A stretch of DNA of 64,000 nucleotides from Pseudoxanthomonas sp. PXM01 (lineage in GTDB: Bacteria > Pseudomonadota > Gammaproteobacteria > Xanthomonadales > Xanthomonadaceae), in NCBI RefSeq assembly GCF_014851815.1, contig NZ_JACVAJ010000004.1, positions 51,475 to 115,474 on the forward strand, given 5' to 3'. This document shows positions 45,161 through 53,702 of the stretch, one piece after another (within the stretch, counting starts at the first letter, position 1; every line of letters starts with the position of its first letter). The notes under the pieces were generated by a model that ran no database searches, was not told the origin of the DNA, and worked only from the letters and a program-made list of their open reading frames with translations. The translations under genes were made by a program, and so were the position numbers.

Positions 45161-47158
45161 ATGAATCCGACAAACATCGTCGACGAGTTCGTTAATAACC
45201 GTGCCGAGCTATTGGATGCGGACGTGACGAATGAGTTCATCGTCCCATTCTTCTTTGATCGCCTAACGCTACAGCGCGACAGGAAGTCGGTTCGTGTAAT
45301 TGGGGGCCGAGGCTGCGGAAAGACGATCTTTCTCAGGTACTTCTCTCATAGAACGCAACTGAGCCGCAGCAAGAGAGACATCGATCCTGTCATCTTCGGG
45401 CAAGGAATCGGGCTGTACTGGCGCACTGATACTGGCTTCTGCGACCTCATCAAGCCCGATTGGCTCGGAAGCGAGCGCCGCGCGAGCATGGCGTTCATAC
45501 ACTACATCGCCGCAGTTGTTCTTGAAGAGTTTGGTTACTTTGTTGAATCGCTTAGCTCTGCCCCTCTTGCAGGCGGCGGCATAGATCTGCTATCGCGTCC
45601 GCTCCCGGAAAGCGTGAACGCGCTTCTTGGGCCAGAGGTCCAGAACTATGGCCAGCTCCGTGCCTTTGCCAAGAAGAGACGATTCGAGCTTAGCCGTTGG
45701 TTGCAGAATCCAGACAAAGGGGAGCCAGATTTCTTCCGAATCGACGACGCTCTTTCGGAGCTCGCGGAGGATCTGGCAGATGCAGATGAACGGCTCCAGC
45801 GTCTGTTCATTCGCATCTTTGTAGACGAGTTCGAGAACCTGAAGCCGTTTCAGCAGCGGATCATCTGCGATTTGGTCAAGCATCCGAAGGCGCGTTATTC
45901 GTTCAGCGTGGCAATGAGACGAGACTCTGTCGAGGACTTTGTCACCAACGGAAATGAGCAGATAGTCGAGTCACACGACATTCGAACCCTAGATCTGGAA
46001 TCAAGGCTCGGCGAGATCGCAGACTTTAGAATCATGGCCGCAGAGCTTCTGCTCATGAAGTTCAGTAAGAAGGTCGATGTTCACTGTCCATCATTTGACA
46101 TTGATCGCTTACGTGACCCCTCAAGACTTGATGAGCGACGCTCAGAATCGTACAGGCAGGCGATTCGCGAAGCTGCCAGCGTCTTGTTGCCAGGCAGGAA
46201 TGCCTCCGAGATTGCGGCCAACATTGGCGCGGACGCGCCCTTGTTGCGCAGATGGCGTGACGTGGTGGTGCGCGGACTCAAGAAGCACAAAGATGATCAG
46301 CTGAAGCCAGATGATTTCTGGCGGAATGATCAGCCAGCAGCAAGTGTTGTTGCTGGCTTCCTTCTCAACCGCGAGTCCCCGCGTCCAAAGGATGTGCTTG
46401 CCAACCTTAAGGCTTATGACCCAGTACTTGGCCGAGCGAATCCATTTTTTGACTGGATCGGCAACAATCTTCATGGCGCACTGTTCTACCTGTACGACGG
46501 ACTTCCGCTACGCGCGAATCCTCTCTATGCAGGCTTCGATCGCTACTGTCAGATGGCAGCGCCCAATATTCGCTTCTTTATGGAGTTCTGCCACACGGCG
46601 TTGCTGGAAACAACCATCCAGCTGGACGCGCCCTTCGGCAGCGAGTTCGTCCCGGAAGAAACTCAAGCGCTCGCGGCCAAAGACACGAGCTCGGCACTGC
46701 TGAAGGATGTGGCAAATCTCGGACTACGTGGCCGGGATCTTGAATCCATACTCAAGAGACTGGGACGACTTTTCCAAGCTGCCCACCGCAGAGCCTCTCT
46801 TAGCGAACCAGAGATTAACCACTTCTCTATTGATGGTGCGGACAAAGAAGCTCTGACCAGTGAGACCAAGGCACTACTTCGAGAAGCCAAGATCTGGTCC
46901 GTCCTCTATGAAGACACCGACACGAAGAACAAAGCCGACTCTTCGTTAGCACAACACGACTATGTTCCAAATGCCATCTATAGCGCGCACTTCGGTATCA
47001 GCTATAGGAAGCGACGAAAGCTCAGCCTAAAAGCCGGTGAGGTCAATCTGATATTTACCGGTTCAGATAGCCACTTTGAACAACTTCTTAAGGATTACAT
47101 CTCAAAGTGGGACAGCCTCCAGGAGCCGCATGGCCGTGCTAGAGATCTGTTCGAATGA
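45161..47158 (+). CDS. ORC/CDC6-like P-loop ATPase
   Basis: A 665-residue STAND/AAA-type ATPase. Walker A is IGGRGCGKTIF (Lys54) and Walker B is IRIFVDEFENL (Asp222-Glu223), in a layout I associate with 'ORC-CDC6 family' ATPases. The 400-residue C-terminal region is helical and may form the sensing or oligomerisation module. ATG 45,161 is preferred (AAGG upstream); the frame extends 16 codons into the previous gene. It overlaps the third gene by four bases, implying fixed stoichiometry. Such ATPases often act as sensors or switches in anti-phage systems. Confidence 0.7.
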   Translation: MNPTNIVDEFVNNRAELLDADVTNEFIVPFFFDRLTLQRDRKSVRVIGGRGCGKTIFLRYFSHRTQLSRSKRDIDPVIFGQGIGLYWRTDTGFCDLIKPDWLGSERRASMAFIHYIAAVVLEEFGYFVESLSSAPLAGGGIDLLSRPLPESVNALLGPEVQNYGQLRAFAKKRRFELSRWLQNPDKGEPDFFRIDDALSELAEDLADADERLQRLFIRIFVDEFENLKPFQQRIICDLVKHPKARYSFSVAMRRDSVEDFVTNGNEQIVESHDIRTLDLESRLGEIADFRIMAAELLLMKFSKKVDVHCPSFDIDRLRDPSRLDERRSESYRQAIREAASVLLPGRNASEIAANIGADAPLLRRWRDVVVRGLKKHKDDQLKPDDFWRNDQPAASVVAGFLLNRESPRPKDVLANLKAYDPVLGRANPFFDWIGNNLHGALFYLYDGLPLRANPLYAGFDRYCQMAAPNIRFFMEFCHTALLETTIQLDAPFGSEFVPEETQALAAKDTSSALLKDVANLGLRGRDLESILKRLGRLFQAAHRRASLSEPEINHFSIDGADKEALTSETKALLREAKIWSVLYEDTDTKNKADSSLAQHDYVPNAIYSAHFGISYRKRRKLSLKAGEVNLIFTGSDSHFEQLLKDYISKWDSLQEPHGRARDLFE

Positions 47159-48060
47159 TCAGCTTCTCTGACATGCGCCAGCTGGCACCAGGGGCAGCTC
47201 ACGCTCCCGAACGTTTTGATTGGGCGTTTGCAGCTCCACCGTTCGATGATCGTGGACGTCGCTCGTTGGATCTCGTGCGTGCAAGTGCAGATCAAACGCT
47301 TGAAGTTAGCTACGAACCGGAGACGTTCCGAATCCAGATCGGTCCTAACTCCTTTAGGGCATCCGACCTGCAAGGCATCCGGGAAGCGTTCCCAGGCAAC
47401 ATGCTGCTTCTTGATGCGACCTCATTAGACGCCGTTGAGATGCTGGTGCTGACAACAGCATTCCTGAGACCAGATCACAATACACGCCAACTGGGCTTCA
47501 TCTACGCGGAACCAGAGCGTTATCGACCGTCAAGCGATGCAGTGGGCATGGAGCTTGCATTCAACTTCGCGGCTCGGTTCCGTGGAATCAAATCGGTTCC
47601 AGGCTTTGCGAGTGAGTTGAGAGAGGACGAGCACGGTAGGCTCGTTGCGTGCTTAGGATTCGAGGCCGATCGCCTTGACCGAATTCTGCAGGACGATGAC
47701 GGAACGTTCATCCGTCACTCAACTCTTGTTTTTGGCGTTCCCCCTTATCGAACTACATGGGAGATGCACGCGCTGTTGCCGCATGAGAAATTGATTAGGC
47801 AGAGAATGTGTGAGGTCGCGTTCGCTGGCGCCAACAATCCCAAGGCAGCTTATGAGTGTCTGAAGGCCGCGTTCCAGGCAACAGCTGATGATGAACGGCT
47901 CATCATTGCACCTCTAGGCTCAAAGCCGAGCTCGATTGGAATGGCTTTGTTCGCTTGTTGTCGAGAGAACATCAGACTGAAGTATGACTTTCCGGTACGC
48001 CAGGAAGGGGGTACCGAAGGCGTCGGCGTCATCCACAGATACTTGGTCGGACGTCAGTAG
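47155..48060 (+). CDS. Third protein of the PRTase-ATPase operon, unknown
   Basis: A 301-residue protein starting at ATG 47,155 inside the ATPase stop. It appears alpha/beta: LGFIYAEPERYR, then GMELAFNFAARFRGIKSVPG. Late in the chain is IIAPLGSKPSSIGMALFACC (about residues 249-268), followed by LKYDFPVRQEGGTEGVGVIHRYL. The PLGSKP...Y-x-P...T-x-G-x-G pattern occurs in uncharacterised proteins I cannot name. It could be a nucleotide-binding sensor or effector partner. Family not recognised. Confidence 0.6.
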   Translation: MISFSDMRQLAPGAAHAPERFDWAFAAPPFDDRGRRSLDLVRASADQTLEVSYEPETFRIQIGPNSFRASDLQGIREAFPGNMLLLDATSLDAVEMLVLTTAFLRPDHNTRQLGFIYAEPERYRPSSDAVGMELAFNFAARFRGIKSVPGFASELREDEHGRLVACLGFEADRLDRILQDDDGTFIRHSTLVFGVPPYRTTWEMHALLPHEKLIRQRMCEVAFAGANNPKAAYECLKAAFQATADDERLIIAPLGSKPSSIGMALFACCRENIRLKYDFPVRQEGGTEGVGVIHRYLVGRQ

Positions 48061-48205
48061 GCGATGTGTAGTATGGCCGCGGCACTGCTTTGGGTTGAAC
48101 ACAAGCGCGCTGGAGCTTGTATATAGCCCAGCCGTGATCGTCCCTGGCGAGTCGGAGGTCACTCCAAGGATCTCAGGAAGCCGAACTGGCTGCGGTGACG
48201 CTCGC

Positions 48206-49414
48206 TTAGGCGGGCAGCAGCGGCATTGAGGCCAGTGTTTGCACCGTGAGGTGCTTGGCGCAGCTACCAGCAGCGTGCGCCAATCGCCACTCCGTTCCGA
48301 AGGAGCTGGATAGCGTCTTCCACACACGCTGGCGGTGCTGCAGCGGTACTGTCACGCGATAGACGGAGTCGGTGTAGGGGCCCGCACCGCCATCTACGCG
48401 CGCCTGCCGAGCAATGCAGCGACTTCCCACTCGCGCAATCAGCATGTCGCCAGCCCGTGCAATCTGGTGACCGGTGGGTTCGCCGCCTGTCAGGTGTACA
48501 TCGCCTCCACGCACGTCCAGATCGGTCGTATGGAAGGCCTCCAGACCCAAGCGCTTGTAGTCCGCATTTGAGCGGCTACCGCGAGTGATCAGCGCGCCGG
48601 CGGAGGACAGGGTTTCGCGCATGCGTGAGAGATCCACGCCCAGACGCTCAATGGTTCGGTGATAGTCGATATCCAGGCTGGCTCGCGCCGCGACTTGATC
48701 GATCACCAACTCGTCCACGATCTCACCTTCCACGGTCGCCTTGCGCAGCACGATGCCCCGCTTGCGGGCAACTGCTTTCCGCCCAGAAATCATGTGAGCG
48801 CATACCTGAGCGCGGTCGAAAACCTTCTCCGGAAGCTGGGTTACGACCAACTCGCCCATCTCGCGGGCCAGTGTGCTCCGGATACCCGAGTAGATCGGGT
48901 CGCACAGGATGGGCGAGGCCACGATGAAGCCCAAGCTGGTGCCCTTGGCGGCCATGTTCCACGCCTTGACCAGGAAGGCGACGTCCCCGCGCAGCCACGT
49001 GCCTTCCGGCTCGAAACCGAGCGCGGACTGGGCAACCTCGCTCGCCAGCTCCTCGGTGACGGCCATGTGGCCGAACGGTGGATTGGACAGGATCCAGCTG
49101 GGAGCCGTGGCCGGCCGCCATTGACCCTGCAAAAGGTCAGCCTGCACGACACGTCGATTGCGCTTGGGCTTCTGCGTGAGTCCACGCACAAGGACAGGAT
49201 CTAGTTCCAGCAGCGTAGCCCTCGCTGCAGGATGCGCGCGATGGGCCGCGTCAGTGAGTGCGCCTTGCCCCGCGCCCAAATCCAGAAGTGACCTAACGCC
49301 GTCGACCGGCACAGGGAGCGACCGAATCAGAAGGTCAGCCACGACTGCAGGCGTGAACACCTGGCCGTAGGAGTCGGCGAGATTTCGGGCCCTGCGGTAG
49401 CGAAGGTCAGCCAT
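48206..49414 (-). CDS. N6-adenine DNA methyltransferase, M.TaqI-like
   Basis: A 402-residue adenine methyltransferase. After the GQVFTPAVVADLLI entry segment come the SAM motif LLDLGAGQGAL (residues 43-53) and the catalytic NPPF (Asn111-Phe114). The C-terminal 180 residues would be the target-recognition domain (TGGEPTGHQIARAGDMLIAR resembles type I HsdS/TaqI TRDs). Length equals M.TaqI (421). No restriction enzyme lies nearby, so it is an orphan or protective methylase. ATG 49,414 has GAGGAG upstream. It is divergent from a small HTH gene across a palindromic operator. Confidence 0.8.
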   Translation of the reverse strand: MADLRYRRARNLADSYGQVFTPAVVADLLIRSLPVPVDGVRSLLDLGAGQGALTDAAHRAHPAARATLLELDPVLVRGLTQKPKRNRRVVQADLLQGQWRPATAPSWILSNPPFGHMAVTEELASEVAQSALGFEPEGTWLRGDVAFLVKAWNMAAKGTSLGFIVASPILCDPIYSGIRSTLAREMGELVVTQLPEKVFDRAQVCAHMISGRKAVARKRGIVLRKATVEGEIVDELVIDQVAARASLDIDYHRTIERLGVDLSRMRETLSSAGALITRGSRSNADYKRLGLEAFHTTDLDVRGGDVHLTGGEPTGHQIARAGDMLIARVGSRCIARQARVDGGAGPYTDSVYRVTVPLQHRQRVWKTLSSSFGTEWRLAHAAGSCAKHLTVQTLASMPLLPA

Positions 49415-49450
49415 CTGGGCGGCTCCTCTGTAGGCACGCTTGCATATTAC

Positions 49451-49464
49451 GTGCAAATTTGCAC
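49451..49464. promoter_or_regulatory. Perfect 14-bp palindrome, likely operator
   Basis: GTGCAAATTTGCAC is its own complement and lies 10 bases before the HTH gene start and 37 bases before the methylase start. A near copy (GTGCAAACATGCAC) is inside the HTH gene at 49,632-49,645. This fits autoregulation, and control of the methylase, by the HTH protein. Confidence 0.6.
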
Positions 49465-49473
49465 AATGTCCAT

Positions 49474-49824
49474 ATGGATCGTGCTACCGGCCTAGCCGCG
49501 CTCAACACAGTAATTGCCGAACGCTTGGCGTCGCGTAGCGCCATAGCGCGCGACAATGGCGTGCACCCGTCGCAGGTATCGCGAATCGCCGCGGGCCACT
49601 TCAAGCGGTTAGATGGGCATGCACTCAAAGTGTGCAAACATGCACATAAGTTGCTGGTGCGACACCGAATGGGCGGGGATGCCCAGGTGGAAGTGCTCGG
49701 CAGGAAGATGATGGAGCTGGTCAGCACACAGCCCGAGGTAGCGACAGCGCTGAACGTGATGCTCGACGCCATGCTCAACCAAACATCCGGCGAAATTCCG
49801 GCTGACGCGCGGGCTTCCGCCTGA
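49474..49824 (+). CDS. Small helix-turn-helix protein, probable repressor
   Basis: A 116-residue protein with an N-terminal HTH: SRSAIARDNGVHPSQVSRIA, in which the second helix (PSQVSRIAAG) is the recognition helix, then a helical C-terminal part (GRKMMELVSTQPEVATALNVML). Its role would be to bind the palindrome just upstream and control its own gene and the divergent methyltransferase, like a C-protein of restriction-modification loci. ATG 49,474; a TTG five codons earlier is within the palindrome. Confidence 0.6.
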   Translation: MDRATGLAALNTVIAERLASRSAIARDNGVHPSQVSRIAAGHFKRLDGHALKVCKHAHKLLVRHRMGGDAQVEVLGRKMMELVSTQPEVATALNVMLDAMLNQTSGEIPADARASA

Positions 49825-49831
49825 GCAGATC

Positions 49832-49971
49832 AAGGAATCTCGACTTATGGGCAGAAAATCCGGATAAATCTCGCCTTATGGCTCCGGTTTGAGCTTTCGC
49901 GGCATCCACGTTAGGTGTGTAAGTCACTGATCTAGCGAGGGCAGCGTTCTCACCTTTTGCCCCTGTCTACA
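49832..49971 (-). repeat. Right transposon end with TnsB-type repeats
   Basis: On the minus strand, reading inward from TGTAGA at 49,971, there are sites GCAAAAGGTGAGAAC (49,960-49,946), GCCATAAGGCGAGAT (49,882-49,868) and GCCCATAAGTCGAGATTC (49,852-49,835), plus a degenerate CACACCTAACG near 49,920. They match the left-end repeats in opposite orientation. No gene is seen here. Confidence 0.75.
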
Positions 49972-49976
49972 CCGAG
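49972..49976. repeat. Target-site duplication, right copy (CCGAG)
   Basis: This is the same five bases as at 25,234-25,238, immediately outside the transposon end. Removing 25,239-49,976 restores the comF reading frame exactly. Confidence 0.9.
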
Positions 49977-50619
49977 GTGCCTGATCTGCCGCGAACGCGG
50001 CCACAATGGCGCCGATATGTGCGCATCGTGCACGAAACAGCTGCCTTGGAACCTCACAAGCTGCCTGCGCTGCGGCCTGCCGATGGCCGCGAACGGCGAA
50101 TGCGGTGAGTGCCTGCGGCGCCCTCCGGCGCTCACGCAGACGCGGGCGGTGTTCGTCTATGGGTTCCCGCTGGACCGGCTGGTGCCGCGCTTCAAGTTTC
50201 ATCGCGACCTGGCGGCCGGGCGATTGATGGCGGAGCTGATGGCCGGACCGCTGGCGTCGGCGCCGCGACCGGACGCGATCGTGCCCGTGGCCCTGCATCC
50301 GCATCGGATACGCCAGCGTGGGTATGACCAGGCGTTGGAGTTGGCACGCCCCCTCGCCGCCGCGCTCGCCCTGCCCTTGCGGCCCGACCTGCTGCATCGT
50401 GTCCGTGCGACCGCACCGCAATCCGAGCTCGATGCTGGTCAGCGCCAGCGCAATGTCGCCCGCGCCTTCAGGGTCGTGCCGCAGGCCGCGCTACCCGGCC
50501 ATGTCGCCCTGGTCGATGACGTGATGACCACCGGAGCAACCCTGCAGGCAGCGGCCCGCGCCCTGCTCGGCGCGGGTGTCAGGCGCGTGGATGCGTGGGT
50601 GTGCGCCCGTGTGCCGTGA
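49977..50619 (+). pseudogene. comF: comF 3' portion (ComF/GntX phosphoribosyltransferase-like)
   Basis: This carries nearly all of ComF, a cytosolic DNA-uptake protein needed to bring transforming DNA through the inner membrane. It has an N-terminal zinc ribbon (CLICRERG...CASC...CLRCG...CGEC) and a C-terminal PRTase domain with VALVDDVMTTGATLQAAA (PRPP loop). The native start, 20 codons earlier, has been separated by the transposon. A TTG at 49,957, inside the transposon end, is in frame and would give MPLSTP before the first Cys, with only a poor, distant ribosome-binding site. The rest is intact, so residual expression is possible. Confidence 0.85.
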
Positions 50620-50637
50620 TCGCACGCGACCACATCT

Positions 50638-52434
50638 TCAGGGCATGAGGCCGGTGGCGGTAACGCGGCATTGCAGCGTCAGCACGATCTGGCCGCCCGC
50701 GGGCAGCACCGGAATCGTCACGCCCGCCCCCGTCAGGCTGGCGACCGGCACGGTGGCTCCCGGGCAGCTCGCACCGCCGGACGCTGCGCACACCGCCGTG
50801 CCGACGGGATCCGTGCAGTTGAGGCCAGCACCCGGGGTATCACGGATGACCGTGCCGTTGGCGGCACTGGGGCCGGGATTGCTGGCGGTCACCGTGTAGG
50901 TCACCACGCTGCCGGAGAGCGCCGTCGCAGGGCTGGCCGCCTTGGTGATCGACAGGTCGGTCCTCGGGATCCGCACGTTGCGGAAGACGCAGCTCAGCTG
51001 GTCGCCCGCGGCCGGGGTGAACGCGAACGAGGCGCCATTGCCGGTGGGCGCCGATCCGCCACTGCGTTCATTCGTGCAGGCATAGGTCGTGGTGTAGTCG
51101 GCCAGGTTCGCGCCACCCGCCCCGGCTTCGGAGAAGGTGTAGCTGGTGCCCGCCGTCGCCGGGCTGACGATCGCCACCTGCGTCGGCGCGGTGGTTGCAC
51201 CGGTTGTCGTCACCGACGCGCCGGCGCCCGCACCGGCGCCTGCGATGGCAAGCGCGAACTGGTCCGCGGCCTGCAGACGGCCATCGGGCAGCTCCTTGCG
51301 CAGCCGCAGGATCGGACGCGCGGTGTTGGTGATCGCACACACGATCTGGTCGTTGGCGGCCGGCGTGACGTTCCACGTCGGCGATGCTCCAGCCGGCGTG
51401 AACGCCGCGCCATTGCGCGTGCACGCGATCGCCGCCGTGTACGCGCCCGCGAGCGTCGATGTGCTACCGGCCGCCATGGTGTCGCGCAGGTAGTAGGTCG
51501 TGCCGGTGGTCACCGCCAACGCGCCCGTGCTGGCCTGCTGCCCGGTGCCGGTGCCGGCGGTAGTGGCTTCGCGCACCGTGCCGGCCGTCGACGTCGTGCC
51601 GATCTGCACGGTGAACTGGTCGCCGGCATCGGCGCGAGGCGCACCCAGCACCTTGTTCAGCGTGATGGTGGTGCCGTTGCCGGTGATCGAGCCGTTGCAG
51701 CCGGTCGCGCTGGCCGCGGCGGCGGGGTCGCGGAACGCCGTCGACGGAATGATGGCCGGCGTGCCGCTGCCCGGCAGCGTCCAGCGCAGGCGCGCATGGT
51801 TGATGCCGCCGTGGTTGAGCCAGTACATGCGCACCAGCGCACAGCTGTTGGCGTTGGCCGCGGTGAAGCTGCCGAGGCTGACGTACGTGTCCTCGTTGGC
51901 GGTCCAGTCGTTGACCGTGCCGACCGGGATGTCGTACGAGGCCGTCCGGTAGGCCGTGTTGGCGTAGTCGCTGGAGAAGCCGAGTTCGACGTTGTCGTCG
52001 TGCGCGATGCTGACGGTGTAGGTGCCCGCCTGTGGGAACTGGATCAGCGCATACGACACGCGCCCCATCGCCTGCAGGTTGCAGGAAGCGACACTGGTGG
52101 CCGCCGAATCGAGGTTGCAGAGATTGTTGGCGGCCGCGCGGTAGTTGATGTCGGCCGCCGTGCCGGTGCGCACGGCATTGGCGGGGTTGGCGGCGATCGC
52201 GCGCAGCGCATTCAGGCGGACCGCGCCGGTGCCGGTGTTGTTGGCGAACGTCGGCGCGCCCACCGGGCCGGTATAGACAGTGCCGACACGGTCGTTGCCG
52301 CGGTAATCCTCCCATCGCACGGTCTGCGCCGCGGTGTTGCCCAGGCATGCCGCCAACAGCGCGCCGACCATCCAGCGCCCACACCTCACAGAAAGGAACC
52401 CTGCGATTCCCGTGCCCCTGTCTTGTTTTGCCAT
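50638..52434 (-). CDS. Exported DUF11-domain surface protein
   Basis: A 598-residue exported protein with a signal peptide (about residues 1-36, cleaved after AAQ). An N-terminal domain of about 200 residues resembles PA14-like or lectin-type beta folds (SYALIQFPQAGTYTVSIAHD, NHGGINHARLRWTLPG). Immunoglobulin-like modules follow, and the C-terminal module is DUF11: LSITKAASPATALSGSVVTY, then TASNPGPSAANGTVI. DUF11 proteins decorate cell surfaces. It shows no C-terminal membrane anchor. It is convergent with comF. Confidence 0.72.
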   Translation of the reverse strand: MAKQDRGTGIAGFLSVRCGRWMVGALLAACLGNTAAQTVRWEDYRGNDRVGTVYTGPVGAPTFANNTGTGAVRLNALRAIAANPANAVRTGTAADINYRAAANNLCNLDSAATSVASCNLQAMGRVSYALIQFPQAGTYTVSIAHDDNVELGFSSDYANTAYRTASYDIPVGTVNDWTANEDTYVSLGSFTAANANSCALVRMYWLNHGGINHARLRWTLPGSGTPAIIPSTAFRDPAAAASATGCNGSITGNGTTITLNKVLGAPRADAGDQFTVQIGTTSTAGTVREATTAGTGTGQQASTGALAVTTGTTYYLRDTMAAGSTSTLAGAYTAAIACTRNGAAFTPAGASPTWNVTPAANDQIVCAITNTARPILRLRKELPDGRLQAADQFALAIAGAGAGAGASVTTTGATTAPTQVAIVSPATAGTSYTFSEAGAGGANLADYTTTYACTNERSGGSAPTGNGASFAFTPAAGDQLSCVFRNVRIPRTDLSITKAASPATALSGSVVTYTVTASNPGPSAANGTVIRDTPGAGLNCTDPVGTAVCAASGGASCPGATVPVASLTGAGVTIPVLPAGGQIVLTLQCRVTATGLMP

Positions 52435-52507
52435 GTCGTGCGCTGCGTGCTGTCACATCGAACAAGTGTGAACCGTATCACGCTATTCGCACCTTGTTGG
52501 CTACGGG

Positions 52508-53410
52508 CTACGCCGTTCGGCGGGCCAGATCCAACGCCAGTCCGACGAAGACCACCGCACCCACCCAATTGTTGTGCAGGAAGGCCCGGAAGCACGCCTC
52601 ACGCTCCCGATGACGCGCCATCCAGAACTGTGAGATGACGAGCAACGAGGCGATACCCATGCTTGCCCAGTAGCAGATGCCCAGCCCCGCCTGCCGCCCG
52701 ACCAGATACAACGCAACGAACACCAGGGCATACAGCACCCCCTGGATGGCCAGGTCGAGATCGCCGAACAGAATGGCGGTGGATTTGGATCCGGCACGCA
52801 GGTCGTCCTCCCGGTCCACCATCGCGTACCAGGTGTCGTACGCCGTGGCCCACAGGATGTTGGCGGCGTACAGCACCCATGCGACGGCCGGCACTTCGCC
52901 CTGCACGGACGCGAACGCCATCGGGATACCCCAGCCGAATGCCAGACCCAGGTACACCTGGGGCAGATAGGTGTAGCGCTTGAGATAGGGATAGCTTGCG
53001 GCGAGGAACAGTCCGATGACGCTCAGCCAGACGGTGAGCCGGTTCAATGTCAGCACCAGCGCGAATGCGACCAGCATCAACACCGCGAACACGGCCAGCG
53101 CTTCGCGTCCCGAGACCGCGCCGGTCGCCAGCGGGCGCCCTCGCGTGCGTTCCACTTGCGGATCCAGCCAGCGGTCCGCGTAGTCGTTGATCACGCACCC
53201 CGCCGATCGTGTCAGCCAGACGCCCGCGGTGAACACGAACAGCGTCCACCACGGCGGCATGCCGCCAGCGGCCAGCCACAACGCCCACCACGTCGGCCAC
53301 AGCAGCAGCAGCACGCCGATCGGGCGGTCGCCGCGCACCAGTTTCCAGTATTGGCCCAGGCGCTCGCGCCAACGCGGACCTCCGGCCTCTTCGTAACGCT
53401 CGTATCCCAT
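52508..53410 (-). CDS. ubiA: 4-hydroxybenzoate octaprenyltransferase
   Basis: A 300-residue inner-membrane prenyltransferase that attaches the polyprenyl tail to 4-hydroxybenzoate in ubiquinone synthesis. The first Asp-rich motif is [15 protein letters not shown] and the second is [17 protein letters not shown]. About eight or nine transmembrane helices surround them. ATG 53,410; the length agrees with UbiA (about 290). It is divergent from tRNA-Arg. Confidence 0.93.
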   Translation of the reverse strand: MGYERYEEAGGPRWRERLGQYWKLVRGDRPIGVLLLLWPTWWALWLAAGGMPPWWTLFVFTAGVWLTRSAGCVINDYADRWLDPQVERTRGRPLATGAVSGREALAVFAVLMLVAFALVLTLNRLTVWLSVIGLFLAASYPYLKRYTYLPQVYLGLAFGWGIPMAFASVQGEVPAVAWVLYAANILWATAYDTWYAMVDREDDLRAGSKSTAILFGDLDLAIQGVLYALVFVALYLVGRQAGLGICYWASMGIASLLVISQFWMARHREREACFRAFLHNNWVGAVVFVGLALDLARRTA

Positions 53411-53509
53411 GCGCAAAAGGGTAACAGGCCGGCTTGCGCGTCTGGATTACGCGTCGCACAGGCGGAACTGGGCCATCGCACCGGTTTGCGGCTAGAATGC
53501 CGGTCCCGT

Positions 53510-53586
53510 GCGCCCGTAGCTCAGCCGGATAGAGTAGTGGCTTCCGAAGCCATTGGTCGGGGGTTCGAATCCCTCCGGGCGCGCCA
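53510..53586 (+). tRNA. tRNA-Arg (anticodon CCG)
   Basis: A 77-nt cloverleaf including encoded CCA. The acceptor GCGCCCG pairs with CGGGCGC; the D arm is GCTCAGCCGGATAGAGTA; the anticodon loop TTCCGAA carries CCG, reading CGG Arg codons; the T arm GGGGGTTCGAATCCCTC is standard. It is free of the transposon, which lies 3.5 kb away. Confidence 0.95.
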
Positions 53587-53702
53587 TCTTTTCCCGCCTT
53601 CAGGCACCCCGCCGCGAAAGCGCGATACCCTCGCGTCAATGGGTCCGTGGCCGCCTCGCCTGCCTTGTGCGCGACGTCCTTGCCCTTGACCGACTGTCGC
53701 TG

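Larger units (their letters stand above)
25239..49971. mobile_element. Tn7-like transposon, 24,733 bp, inserted in comF
   Basis: The element starts TGTAGATCC and ends GTCTACA, so both termini read 5'-TGTAGA inward. It is flanked by 5-bp direct repeats (CCGAG). Both ends carry repeated motifs of the form GCCATAAGGCGAGAAT, facing inward, as expected for TnsB binding. Inside are tnsA, tnsB, tnsC and tniQ in that order with overlapping starts. There is no tnsE and no second tniQ. Cargo of about 13 kb lies left of tnsA and about 5.8 kb right of tniQ. The cargo is lower in GC than the chromosome. All component genes look intact, so the element may be mobile. Confidence 0.92.

Noticed and set aside
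44224..48060. Retron
   Set aside because: PRTase-like domains occur with some retrons, but no reverse transcriptase or msr/msd-like structure is present nearby.
49903..49930. Transposon right end near 49,925 (TGACTTACACACC)
   Set aside because: This gave no matching target duplication; the end at 49,971 gives TGTAGA, an exact CCGAG duplication and a restored comF frame.
25239..49971. CRISPR-associated transposon (CAST)
   Set aside because: Tn7-like elements sometimes carry Cas genes and short arrays. I looked for repeat-spacer arrays and Cascade/Cas12k-like proteins and saw none; the end repeats are TnsB-type sites, not CRISPR.
53510..53586. tRNA-Arg as the attachment site of the island
   Set aside because: The element ends 3.5 kb upstream, with its own duplication in comF; no partial tRNA copy was seen at the left end.
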